Source: Pseudoxanthomonas sp. (lineage in GTDB: Bacteria > Pseudomonadota > Gammaproteobacteria > Xanthomonadales > Xanthomonadaceae). From it: a stretch of DNA of 64,000 nt. A program made the translations under genes and the position numbers. The stretch spans positions 1 to 64,000 of the forward strand of contig NZ_DASYGY010000007.1 in assembly GCF_035999195.1 (NCBI RefSeq), read 5' to 3'. The notes below the pieces were generated by a model. The model saw nothing but the letters and a program-made list of their open reading frames with translations. It was not told the DNA's origin and ran no database searches. Below, piece after piece: positions 6,785 to 13,776 of the stretch (positions are counted from its first letter, which is position 1; each line of letters starts with the position of its first letter).

Positions 6785-7212
6785 GCTGCCCCCAGCACGA
6801 GGGCCAGGCGCACCCAGAACGCGATCAGCGCCAGTGTGGCCAGCGCATAGGCCACGAAGCGGGTCATGACGTGGTTGAACGTGCAGTGGACCACGCTGTG
6901 CACGGCGCGCAAGGCGACGAAGGCCCACGCCAGCGCGATCGACGCGGCGTCCGCCACGCCGATCTGCGCGGCAAGCAGCACGCCGGCGTAGAACAGCACC
7001 GGCAACTCGAACAGGTTGCGGAAGTTGTCGGATGCCCGGGTGTCGACCAGCAGGCGCACCGAATCGGCGGCACTGGCCAGTGCCTGGGAATCGATGCGCT
7101 TGCGCGCCATCTCGCCGAGCCGCAGCTGGTACAGCCTCACCCACACCAGCAAGGTCAGGCCGGCCATCGCCACCGCGGGCCAGAGGATCGCCGTGGCGGA
7201 TGCATCGGCCAT
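6781..7212 (-). CDS. MAPEG-family membrane protein
   Basis: A 143-residue protein with four transmembrane helices and the MAPEG pattern: a first helix followed by RLYQLRLGEM, then NFRNLFELPVLFYAG (about residues 63-77), and a last pair of helices containing RAVHSVVHC. MAPEG proteins in eukaryotes handle eicosanoids and glutathione; the bacterial members are mostly uncharacterised. It sits between sdhB (4-bp gap) and sdhE (4-bp overlap), so it is co-transcribed with succinate dehydrogenase. A direct role in complex II is not established. Confidence 0.85.
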   Translation of the reverse strand: MADASATAILWPAVAMAGLTLLVWVRLYQLRLGEMARKRIDSQALASAADSVRLLVDTRASDNFRNLFELPVLFYAGVLLAAQIGVADAASIALAWAFVALRAVHSVVHCTFNHVMTRFVAYALATLALIAFWVRLALVLGAA

Positions 7213-7216
7213 GCGG

Positions 7217-7999
7217 TCAGGCGCGACGCGCCATCATCAACTTTTTGATCTCGGCGATCGCCAGCGCGGGGTTCAGGCCCTTCGGGCAAGTGCGCGCGCA
7301 GTTCATGATGGTGTGGCAGCGATACAGCTTGAACGGATCTTCCAGATCGTCCAGGCGCGCCCCGGTGTCTTCGTCGCGCGAGTCGATGATCCAGCGGTAC
7401 GCCTGCAGCAGGATCGCTGGCCCCAGGTAACGCTCGCCGTTCCACCAGTAGCTCGGACAGCTGGTCGAGCAGCAGGCGCACAGGATGCACTCGTACAGGC
7501 CGTCCAGCTTCTTGCGGTCTTCCGGCGACTGCAGGCGCTCGCGGTCCGGCGGCGCCGGGGTCTGCGTGCGGATCCATGGCTTGATCGAGGCGTACTGCGC
7601 GTAGAAATGGGTCAGGTCCGGCACCAGGTCCTTCACCACGTCCATGTGCGGCAGCGGATAGATCGGCACTTCGGCCTTGCCGCAGTCGCCGATGGCCTTG
7701 GTGCAGGCCAGCGTGTTGGTGCCGTCGATGTTCATGGCGCACGAGCCGCAGATGCCTTCGCGGCAGGAGCGGCGGAACGTCAGCGTGGGATCGATCTCGT
7801 TCTTGATCTTGATCAGCGCGTCCAGGACCATCGGCCCGCACTTGTCCAGATCGATCTCGTAGGTGTCGGTGCGCGGATTGGCGCCGTCGTCCGGGTTCCA
7901 GCGGTACACCTTGAAGGTGCGCACGTTCTTGGCGCCCTTCGCGGGGAAGTGCTTGCCCTTGGTGACGCGCGAGTTCTTCGGGAGCGAAAATTCGGCCAT
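7217..7999 (-). CDS. sdhB: Succinate dehydrogenase iron-sulphur subunit
   Basis: A 260-residue subunit that passes electrons from SdhA-bound FAD to ubiquinone. The N-terminal ferredoxin-like domain holds the [2Fe-2S] ligands in CREGICGSCAMN plus the following TLAC. The C-terminal domain holds CILCACCSTSCP and CHTIMNCARTCPKG for the [4Fe-4S] and [3Fe-4S] clusters. An extra N-terminal stretch of about 20 residues precedes the core relative to E. coli. A 106-bp spacer containing an inverted repeat separates it from sdhA upstream. Confidence 0.97.
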   Translation of the reverse strand: MAEFSLPKNSRVTKGKHFPAKGAKNVRTFKVYRWNPDDGANPRTDTYEIDLDKCGPMVLDALIKIKNEIDPTLTFRRSCREGICGSCAMNIDGTNTLACTKAIGDCGKAEVPIYPLPHMDVVKDLVPDLTHFYAQYASIKPWIRTQTPAPPDRERLQSPEDRKKLDGLYECILCACCSTSCPSYWWNGERYLGPAILLQAYRWIIDSRDEDTGARLDDLEDPFKLYRCHTIMNCARTCPKGLNPALAIAEIKKLMMARRA

Positions 8000-8010
8000 G
8001 GCTTTAAGTC

Positions 8011-8103
8011 CGTGATTCGTGATGAGTGATTAGTGATTCGAAGATGCGGATGGCGGCACCTGGAGCGGCCGGCGAATCACCCATCACGAATCACCATTCA
8101 CGG
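8011..8103 (-). repeat. Inverted repeat in the sdhA-sdhB spacer
   Basis: Two arms of about 30 bp (8011-8040 and 8073-8103) are imperfect reverse complements built from GTGATTCGTGAT-type units. The RNA between sdhA and sdhB could fold into one large stem. It leaves only three bases before the sdhA stop and ends about 12 bases from the sdhB start, so it may affect mRNA processing or the stoichiometry of the two subunits. Similar GTGATTC repeats occur as dispersed elements in this family (my recollection, not checkable here). Confidence 0.7.
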
Positions 8104-8105
8104 CT

Positions 8106-9896
8106 TTAGTAAACGCGCGGCTTCGGCGGCACCACGTCCACGTCGTTGCTGAGCGTGTACATGTGCACGGGGCGGGAATCGAAGCTGCACGTGCCGTCGT
8201 CGGCGACGTTGACCAGCGTGTGCTTCTGCCAGTTCTCGTCGTCGCGCTCGGGGAAGTCCTCGTGCGCGTGCGCGCCGCGGCTCTCGTGGCGCTGTTCGGC
8301 CGAGTTGATCGTGGCCACGGCGTTGAGCAGCAGGTTGTGCAGCTCGTAGGTCTCGATCAGGTCCGAGTTCCAGACCAGCGAGCGGTCGCTGACCTTGACG
8401 TCCTGGAAGCTGGAGAAGATGTCGGCCATCTTGTCGCAGCCTTCCTTCAGCGTTTTGCTCGTGCGGAAGACCGCGGCATCGGCCTGCATCGTGCGCTGCA
8501 TGTTGTCGCGGATTACCGAGGTGGGCGTGTCGCCGTTGGCGTTGCGCAGCTTGTCCAGGTGCGACAGCGCCTTGTCGCAGGCGTCGCCCGCCAGCGGCTT
8601 GTGCGCCGACCCGCTCTTGATGGTCTCGGCGCAGCGGTTGGCCACCGCACGACCGAACACCACCAGGTCCAGCAGCGAGTTGGAGCCGAGGCGATTGGCC
8701 CCGTGCACCGACACGCAGGCAGCCTCGCCGATCGCGTACAGGCCCGGCACCACCGCATCCGGATTGTCGCCGACCTTGCGCACGACTTCGCCGTGGTAGT
8801 TGGTCGGGATGCCGCCCATGTTGTAGTGCACGGTCGGGATGACCGGGATCGGCTGCTTGGTCACGTCCACGCCGGCGAAGATGTGGGCGCTCTCGGCGAT
8901 GCCGGGCAGCTTCTCGTTGATCACTTCCGGACCCAGGTGGGTCAGGTCGAGCAGGATGTGGTCCTTGTGCTCGCCCACGCCGCGGCCTTCGCGGATCTCG
9001 ATGGTCATCGAGCGGCTGACCACGTCGCGCGAGGCCAGGTCCTTGTAGTGCGGGGCGTAGCGCTCCATGAAGCGCTCACCGTTACTGTTGCGCAGGATGC
9101 CGCCTTCGCCACGCACGCCCTCGGTGATGAGGCAGCCGGCGCCATAGATGCCGGTGGGATGGAACTGCACGAACTCCATGTCCTGCATCGGCAGGCCGGC
9201 ACGCATCACCATGCCGCCACCGTCGCCGGTGCAGGTGTGCGCGGAGGTCGCCGAGAAGTAGGCACGGCCGTAGCCGCCGGTCGCCAGCACCACACCGTGG
9301 GCGCGGAACAGGTGCAGGGTGCCGGTGGCCATGTCCAGGGCGAGCACGCCGCGGCAGGCGCCTTCCTCGTCGAAGATCAGGTCCAGCGCGAAGTACTCGA
9401 CCATGAAGCGCGCATCGTGCGCCAGCGACTGCTGGTACAGCGTGTGCAGCATGGCGTGGCCGGTACGGTCGGCCGCGGCGCAGGTGCGCTGCGCCGGCGG
9501 GCCCTCGCCGAACTTAGTGGTCATGCCGCCGAACGGGCGCTGGTAGATCTTGCCGTCCTCGGTGCGCGAGAACGGCACGCCGTAGTGCTCCAGCTCGATG
9601 ATGGCCGGGATGGCCTCGCGGCACATGTACTCGATGGCGTCCTGGTCGCCCAGCCAGTCCGAGCCCTTGATGGTGTCGTAGAAGTGGTAGCGCCAGTCGT
9701 CCTCGCCCATGTTACCCAGCGCGGCGGAAATGCCGCCCTGCGCCGCCACGGTGTGCGAGCGGGTCGGGAAGACCTTGGTCAGGCAGACGGTCTGCAGGCC
9801 CTTGGCCGCCAGGCCGAAGGTCGCGCGCAGGCCGGCACCGCCGGCGCCCACCACGACCATGTCGTACTTGTGTTCGGTGATCTTGTAAGCGGACAT
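8106..9896 (-). CDS. sdhA: Succinate dehydrogenase flavoprotein subunit
   Basis: A 596-residue catalytic subunit oxidising succinate to fumarate in the TCA cycle and respiratory chain. The N-terminal Rossmann FAD motif is VVVGAGGAGLRA. The histidine that carries covalent FAD lies in SHTVAAQGGISAALG. Substrate-site segments such as FHPTGI and HGANRLGSNSLLD are present. The start ATG at 9896 begins SAYKITEHKYD; a longer open frame upstream overlaps sdhD and is not coding. The gap to sdhD is 5 bases, so the two are in one operon. Confidence 0.98.
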   Translation of the reverse strand: MSAYKITEHKYDMVVVGAGGAGLRATFGLAAKGLQTVCLTKVFPTRSHTVAAQGGISAALGNMGEDDWRYHFYDTIKGSDWLGDQDAIEYMCREAIPAIIELEHYGVPFSRTEDGKIYQRPFGGMTTKFGEGPPAQRTCAAADRTGHAMLHTLYQQSLAHDARFMVEYFALDLIFDEEGACRGVLALDMATGTLHLFRAHGVVLATGGYGRAYFSATSAHTCTGDGGGMVMRAGLPMQDMEFVQFHPTGIYGAGCLITEGVRGEGGILRNSNGERFMERYAPHYKDLASRDVVSRSMTIEIREGRGVGEHKDHILLDLTHLGPEVINEKLPGIAESAHIFAGVDVTKQPIPVIPTVHYNMGGIPTNYHGEVVRKVGDNPDAVVPGLYAIGEAACVSVHGANRLGSNSLLDLVVFGRAVANRCAETIKSGSAHKPLAGDACDKALSHLDKLRNANGDTPTSVIRDNMQRTMQADAAVFRTSKTLKEGCDKMADIFSSFQDVKVSDRSLVWNSDLIETYELHNLLLNAVATINSAEQRHESRGAHAHEDFPERDDENWQKHTLVNVADDGTCSFDSRPVHMYTLSNDVDVVPPKPRVY

Positions 9897-9901
9897 GCGG
9901 C

Positions 9902-10285
9902 TCAATTCCCCAGCGCGATGCGGGCCACGGCGAAGACGCTCACGATGGCGCCCAGCACGGCGATGAACTTGACGGTGGTCTGCACGGCGAGCGCGAGCAG
10001 CGAGTTGTGGATGTAGTCTTCCAGGATGACCTGCAGGCCCAGCTGCGCATGCCAGAACATGGCGACCAGGAATCCCACCAGCAGCATGGCGTTCCAGGGC
10101 TTGGCGATGGCGGCGGTGGCGGTCACGTAATCCGCGCCGGCCAGGCTCAGCACGAACACCAGGAACCACAGCGTCAGCGCGACCAGCGCGGTGGCGGTCA
10201 GGCGCTGGTGCACGAAATGTTCGGTACCGGTCTTGGCCGAGCCCAGGCCGCGTGCATTCTTGATGGGCGTACGGAAGTTGCTCAT
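9902..10285 (-). CDS. sdhD: Succinate dehydrogenase membrane anchor subunit SdhD
   Basis: A 127-residue protein with three transmembrane helices that, with SdhC, anchors the enzyme and forms the quinone and haem b site. The motif HFVHQRLTATAL near residue 27 and HAQLGLQVILEDYIH (about residues 78-92) match SdhD, including a histidine suited to haem ligation. The ATG at 10285 overlaps the sdhC stop by 4 bases. Confidence 0.94.
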   Translation of the reverse strand: MSNFRTPIKNARGLGSAKTGTEHFVHQRLTATALVALTLWFLVFVLSLAGADYVTATAAIAKPWNAMLLVGFLVAMFWHAQLGLQVILEDYIHNSLLALAVQTTVKFIAVLGAIVSVFAVARIALGN

Positions 10286-10674
10286 GCGCCAGCTCCCAAC
10301 AGCACATAGGCCCACACCAGGGCCGTGATGACCAGGCTGCCGATCACCGACAGCCAGCTGCTGCGCACGAACGTGGCGATGCGGTAGCCGATGGCGAAGT
10401 CCTGCACGATGTGGCGGATGCCGTTGCACAGGTGGTAGGCGAAGGCCCAGGTCCAGCCGAACAGGAACAGCTGGCCGTACCAGGCACCGGCGATGCCGGT
10501 GACGCAGTTCCAGGCATCGGGGCCGATCATCAGGGCCACCAGGCCTGCGGTGATCAGCAGCGCACCGGCGGCCAGCACGATGCCGGTGGCGCGATGCAGG
10601 ATGGAGGTCACCATCTGGATCTGCCAACGGTAGACCTGCAGATGGGGGGAAAGCGGACGTTGTGGAGTCGCCAT
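10282..10674 (-). CDS. sdhC: Succinate dehydrogenase cytochrome b556 subunit SdhC
   Basis: A 130-residue membrane subunit with three transmembrane helices. The N-terminal RPLSPHLQVYRWQ and SILHRATGIVL segments are diagnostic for SdhC (the Ser/Arg of the latter lines the quinone site). HLCNGIRHIVQDFAIG (about residues 81-96) supplies the haem-ligating histidine. It is the first of the four structural genes and follows sdhAF4 by 58 bases. Confidence 0.95.
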   Translation of the reverse strand: MATPQRPLSPHLQVYRWQIQMVTSILHRATGIVLAAGALLITAGLVALMIGPDAWNCVTGIAGAWYGQLFLFGWTWAFAYHLCNGIRHIVQDFAIGYRIATFVRSSWLSVIGSLVITALVWAYVLLGAGA

Positions 10675-10732
10675 TCGTTGCGCTCGTTGTCTCGGCTGGG
10701 CGGTTGGACCGCGTTGGCTTTACGTACGCTGC

Positions 10733-10918
10733 TCAGAAATCGATGCAGCGGCCGTTCTTTTCCCAATCCCCGTAACGCGTGGGCTCGGGCCCGTCGCGGC
10801 CGCCGATCTCCTTCTGCACGGCCGAATCTCCCGTACCTGCACCTGTGGTCGGCGGCGCGGTGTCGGACGGCTGTGTTCCGGAATCGGGGTCGGGGATCGG
10901 GGGAGTTTGACCTATCAT
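10733..10918 (-). CDS. SDHAF4-like succinate dehydrogenase assembly factor (DUF1674)
   Basis: A 61-residue protein whose last 25 residues carry the DUF1674/SDHAF4 signature EIGGRDGPEPTRYGDWEKNG followed by RCIDF. In mitochondria the homologue binds flavinylated SDHA and helps it join SDHB. The N-terminal half is disordered and rich in Pro, Thr and Asp. ATG 10918 is used; an upstream ATG at 10936 would add six residues. It opens the sdh operon, so this locus codes for both an early (SdhE) and a late (SDHAF4-like) flavoprotein factor. It is divergent from ygfZ with about 40 bp between starts, which must hold both promoters. Confidence 0.85.
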   Translation of the reverse strand: MIGQTPPIPDPDSGTQPSDTAPPTTGAGTGDSAVQKEIGGRDGPEPTRYGDWEKNGRCIDF

Positions 10919-10957
10919 GGCGGTCTCGCAACGCACAAAATTTTAATCCCCGCCCCC

Positions 10958-11821
10958 GTGGCTGACAACCTTTCCCGTACCAGTCCACCGGTTTTCGCCC
11001 TTCCCGATCACGCCGTGGTCGCGCTGGAAGGGCCCGATGCCATGGCATTCGCCCATGCCCAGTTCGCCAACGATGTCGCGTCGCTCGCGCCCGGGCACTG
11101 GCAGTGGAATGCGTGGCTGACACCGAAGGGACGCGTGATGGCAGTGTTTGCGCTCGTCCGGCGCGCCGACGACCTGCTCTGGCTGGTGCTGCCCGACCAT
11201 CCCGCCGAGGCGCTTGCCGATGCGTTGCGGCGTTTCGTGTTTAGACGAAAGTTGAAGATCGCGGTACCGGAAGGCATCGCCGTCGGCGGTGCGTTCGCCG
11301 CGCCGGAGCGGGCCCTGGGCGCCGCGTTCGACGGGGAAAGTGGCGCGCTAGAACTCGATCTCGGTGGCGACGGCGGCCCACGCACATGGCGGATCGGCCC
11401 CGCGGCGGCGGAAGATCCCGTGGCGCAGGCCGCATGGCGGATCGCCGACCTGCGTCACGGCCTGCCCCGCCTGTCCGCTTCGCAGCGCGAACAGTGGACG
11501 CCGCAACAGCTCGCCCTGGACCGGCTGTCCGCGTACAGCGTCAAGAAAGGCTGCTATCCCGGCCAGGAAATCGTCGCGCGCACCCACTTCCTCGGCAAGG
11601 CCAAGCGCTCCCTGCACTGCTTTGTCACAGCGCACAGGATGGACGAGGGGATGCCGGTGCGGGAGGGCGAGCGCGACATCGGCGAGGTGGCCTGCGTAGC
11701 ACACGATGGCGAAGGCAGCGTGCTGCTCGCGGTGATGCCGCTGGAACACCCCGGTACCGGCCTGACGGTCGAGGGGCATCCCCTCGTGAGGCAACCTCTG
11801 CTGGATGGCCTGCGCCGCTGA
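10958..11821 (+). CDS. ygfZ: Folate-binding protein YgfZ (tRNA-modifying GTPase-like, Fe-S repair)
   Basis: A 287-residue member of the YgfZ/GcvT-related family, a tetrahydrofolate-binding protein that supports Fe-S enzymes, including radical-SAM tRNA modification enzymes such as MiaB. The hallmark KGCYPGQE with the redox-active Cys is present (about residues 195-203). The GTG at 10958 is preferred because homologues start with a similar ADN-type sequence; a TTG at 10907 would overlap the divergent sdhAF4 start. Its position back-to-back with the Fe-S-dependent sdh operon makes functional sense. Confidence 0.9.
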   Translation: MADNLSRTSPPVFALPDHAVVALEGPDAMAFAHAQFANDVASLAPGHWQWNAWLTPKGRVMAVFALVRRADDLLWLVLPDHPAEALADALRRFVFRRKLKIAVPEGIAVGGAFAAPERALGAAFDGESGALELDLGGDGGPRTWRIGPAAAEDPVAQAAWRIADLRHGLPRLSASQREQWTPQQLALDRLSAYSVKKGCYPGQEIVARTHFLGKAKRSLHCFVTAHRMDEGMPVREGERDIGEVACVAHDGEGSVLLAVMPLEHPGTGLTVEGHPLVRQPLLDGLRR

Positions 11822-11909
11822 GCGGCTGCCTGCGTGGCGATTGATCCACGTCAATGACGCGGCACCGGACGTGCCTAGACTGCCGTTACTCCGGCATCAG
11901 GACACGCGC

Positions 11910-13139
11910 ATGCAGCATGACGTCATCATCATCGGCGCCGGCCCGACCGGCCTGTGCCTGGCCAAGGCGCTGTGCGATCTCGACCTGAAGGTGGCGCTGG
12001 TGGAACGCCAGCCGCGCGCGGCGATCGCCGAGCCCGCATTCGACGGCCGCGAGATCGCCCTGACCCACGCCTCGATGCGCCTGCTGCGCGAACTCGGCCT
12101 CTGGCAGCACCTGCCGGAGGACGAATGCTCGCCGCTGCGCGCGGCGCGGGTGATGGAAGGCGACGGCCTGCACGACATGCGCATCGAGGCGACGCTGGCG
12201 GGCAAGCCGGCACTGGGCATGCTGGCGCCCAATCACCGCATCCGCGAGGCCGCCTGGCGGGTGGCCTGCGATCTGCCCGGGCTGGACCTGTTCGACGATG
12301 TGCGCATCCATGCGGTCCGCACGACCGACGACCACGCCGAAGTGATCCTCGGCGATGGCCTGCGCCTGGAAGCCCCCCTGCTGGTCGCGGCCGACAGCCG
12401 GTTCTCCGAGACACGGCGCGCGATGGGCATCGCGGCGGACCAGTACGATTTCGGCAAGAGCATGCTGGTCTGCCGGATGCACCACGAGCAGCCGAACCGC
12501 GGCGTGGCCTGGGAGTGGTTCGGCCACGGGCAGACCCTGGCGCTGCTGCCGCTGCGGGAGCACCTGTCCTCGGTCGTGGTCACCCTGCCCGACAACGCGT
12601 CACGGCGACTGGCCGCGCTCGACGTGGATGCCTTCGCATGCGAGATGGAACAACGTTATGGGCACCGCCTCGGGCACATGCGCCTGGAGAGCAGTCGGCA
12701 CGTGTATCCGCTGGTCGGCGTCTACGCGCGCCGCTTCGTCGGACGCCGATTCGCGCTGGCAGGCGACGCGGCGGTGGGCATGCATCCGGTGACGGCACAT
12801 GGCTTCAATCTGGGCCTGGCCAGCGTGGAGCGGCTCGCCGACCTGGCGCGCGAGGCACTGCGATGGGGAGGTGACCTGGGCGGTGCCGGGGGCCTGGCCC
12901 GCTACGAGCGCCGCCACCGCCGCGGCTCCCGTCCGCTCCATCTGGCGACCCGCGCCATCGTCGAGCTGTACACGAACGACCGCGCGCCCGCGCGCCTGGT
13001 GCGCGAATCCCTCCTGCGGGCGGGGCGGCGGCTCACGCCGTTCCGGCGCGTCCTGGCGCATACGCTGGCCGACGAACGCCCCCTGGACCGCCATCCGCTG
13101 CAGCGTCTGCGCGACGGCCTGGAGCGCCTGCGACCGTAG
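11910..13139 (+). CDS. FAD-dependent hydroxylase of the UbiH/UbiF/COQ6 family
   Basis: A 409-residue flavoprotein monooxygenase of the ubiquinone-biosynthesis type. Motifs: N-terminal dinucleotide fold DVIIIGAGPTGLCLAKAL (residues 4-21), the DG-type motif near LLVAADSRFSETRR (here ADS in place of the more usual ADG), and the GD motif FALAGDAAVGMHPVTAHGFN with the family's GxNLG continuation. The ATG at 11910 lies just before the FAD fold and has AGGAC upstream; an ORF extension to 11805 overlaps ygfZ and is unlikely. Which ring position it hydroxylates cannot be told from sequence. Replacement of the usual Gly in ADG is noted but may be tolerated. Confidence 0.85.
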   Translation: MQHDVIIIGAGPTGLCLAKALCDLDLKVALVERQPRAAIAEPAFDGREIALTHASMRLLRELGLWQHLPEDECSPLRAARVMEGDGLHDMRIEATLAGKPALGMLAPNHRIREAAWRVACDLPGLDLFDDVRIHAVRTTDDHAEVILGDGLRLEAPLLVAADSRFSETRRAMGIAADQYDFGKSMLVCRMHHEQPNRGVAWEWFGHGQTLALLPLREHLSSVVVTLPDNASRRLAALDVDAFACEMEQRYGHRLGHMRLESSRHVYPLVGVYARRFVGRRFALAGDAAVGMHPVTAHGFNLGLASVERLADLAREALRWGGDLGGAGGLARYERRHRRGSRPLHLATRAIVELYTNDRAPARLVRESLLRAGRRLTPFRRVLAHTLADERPLDRHPLQRLRDGLERLRP

Positions 13140-13201
13140 CGCGCGCCGCGCGCACGACCTCACGGGCGGTTGACGGACATGGCGTCGTGCGCATCCGCAC
13201 G

Positions 13202-13747
13202 CTACGCGGCGAGCCAGGCGTCGAATCGATCGAGGAAGGACTGCAGTCGCTTGCGCAGGCGCTCATCGGTGACCAGGCCGTCCGCGTCGATCTGCCCTTC
13301 GCGGTACTGGATGGCGATTTCCGGCTGTGGCAGCACCGCGACATCCACCGCCGCCAGCACGTTGCGCAGATGCTGCTGCGCCGACACCGTGCCGTGCGCT
13401 CCGGGCGACGTGCCGATCACGCCGGCGCGCTTGCCGGCGAACGAATTGCTGCCGCCCGGGCGGGTGCCGATGTCGATGGCATTCTTCAGCACGCCCGGGA
13501 TGGAGCGGTTGTACTCCGGCGTGACGAACAACAGGGCATCGCAGGCTTCCACCTGCTGCTTGAAACGCAGGCCCGCCGCCGGGAAATCGCCATCGTCGTC
13601 CTGGTTGTAGAGCGGCAGGTCGCCGATGCCGATCTCCTCGAACGCGAAGCGGTCGCCCGCCAGCGCCTGTACGGCGCCGGCCAGCTGGCGATTGAACGAG
13701 CCGGCGCGCAGGCTGCCGATGATGACGCCGATGCGATGGGTGACCAT
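13202..13747 (-). CDS. NAD(P)H-dependent FMN reductase (ChrR/azoreductase type)
   Basis: A 181-residue flavodoxin-fold reductase. The FMN phosphate loop is GSLRAGSFNRQLA (residues 11-23) and the family motif TPEYNRSIPGVLKNAID is intact (about residues 74-90). Relatives reduce quinones, chromate or azo compounds and probably protect against oxidative stress. ATG 13747 is chosen; an upstream extension adds an unlikely Met-rich stretch. It converges with the preceding hydroxylase and sits 29 bp downstream of the E1 gene on the same strand. Confidence 0.9.
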   Translation of the reverse strand: MVTHRIGVIIGSLRAGSFNRQLAGAVQALAGDRFAFEEIGIGDLPLYNQDDDGDFPAAGLRFKQQVEACDALLFVTPEYNRSIPGVLKNAIDIGTRPGGSNSFAGKRAGVIGTSPGAHGTVSAQQHLRNVLAAVDVAVLPQPEIAIQYREGQIDADGLVTDERLRKRLQSFLDRFDAWLAA

Positions 13748-13776
13748 GTGCGTTCCTCGGGGGATGGGGACGGCCA

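Noticed and set aside
8163..10016. Long plus-strand ORF opposite sdhA
   Set aside because: Shadow frame of a highly conserved gene in GC-rich DNA; composition rich in Val, His, Gly and Arg without any motif. The same applies to plus-strand frames opposite lolC, the E1 gene, gcdH and fumarase.
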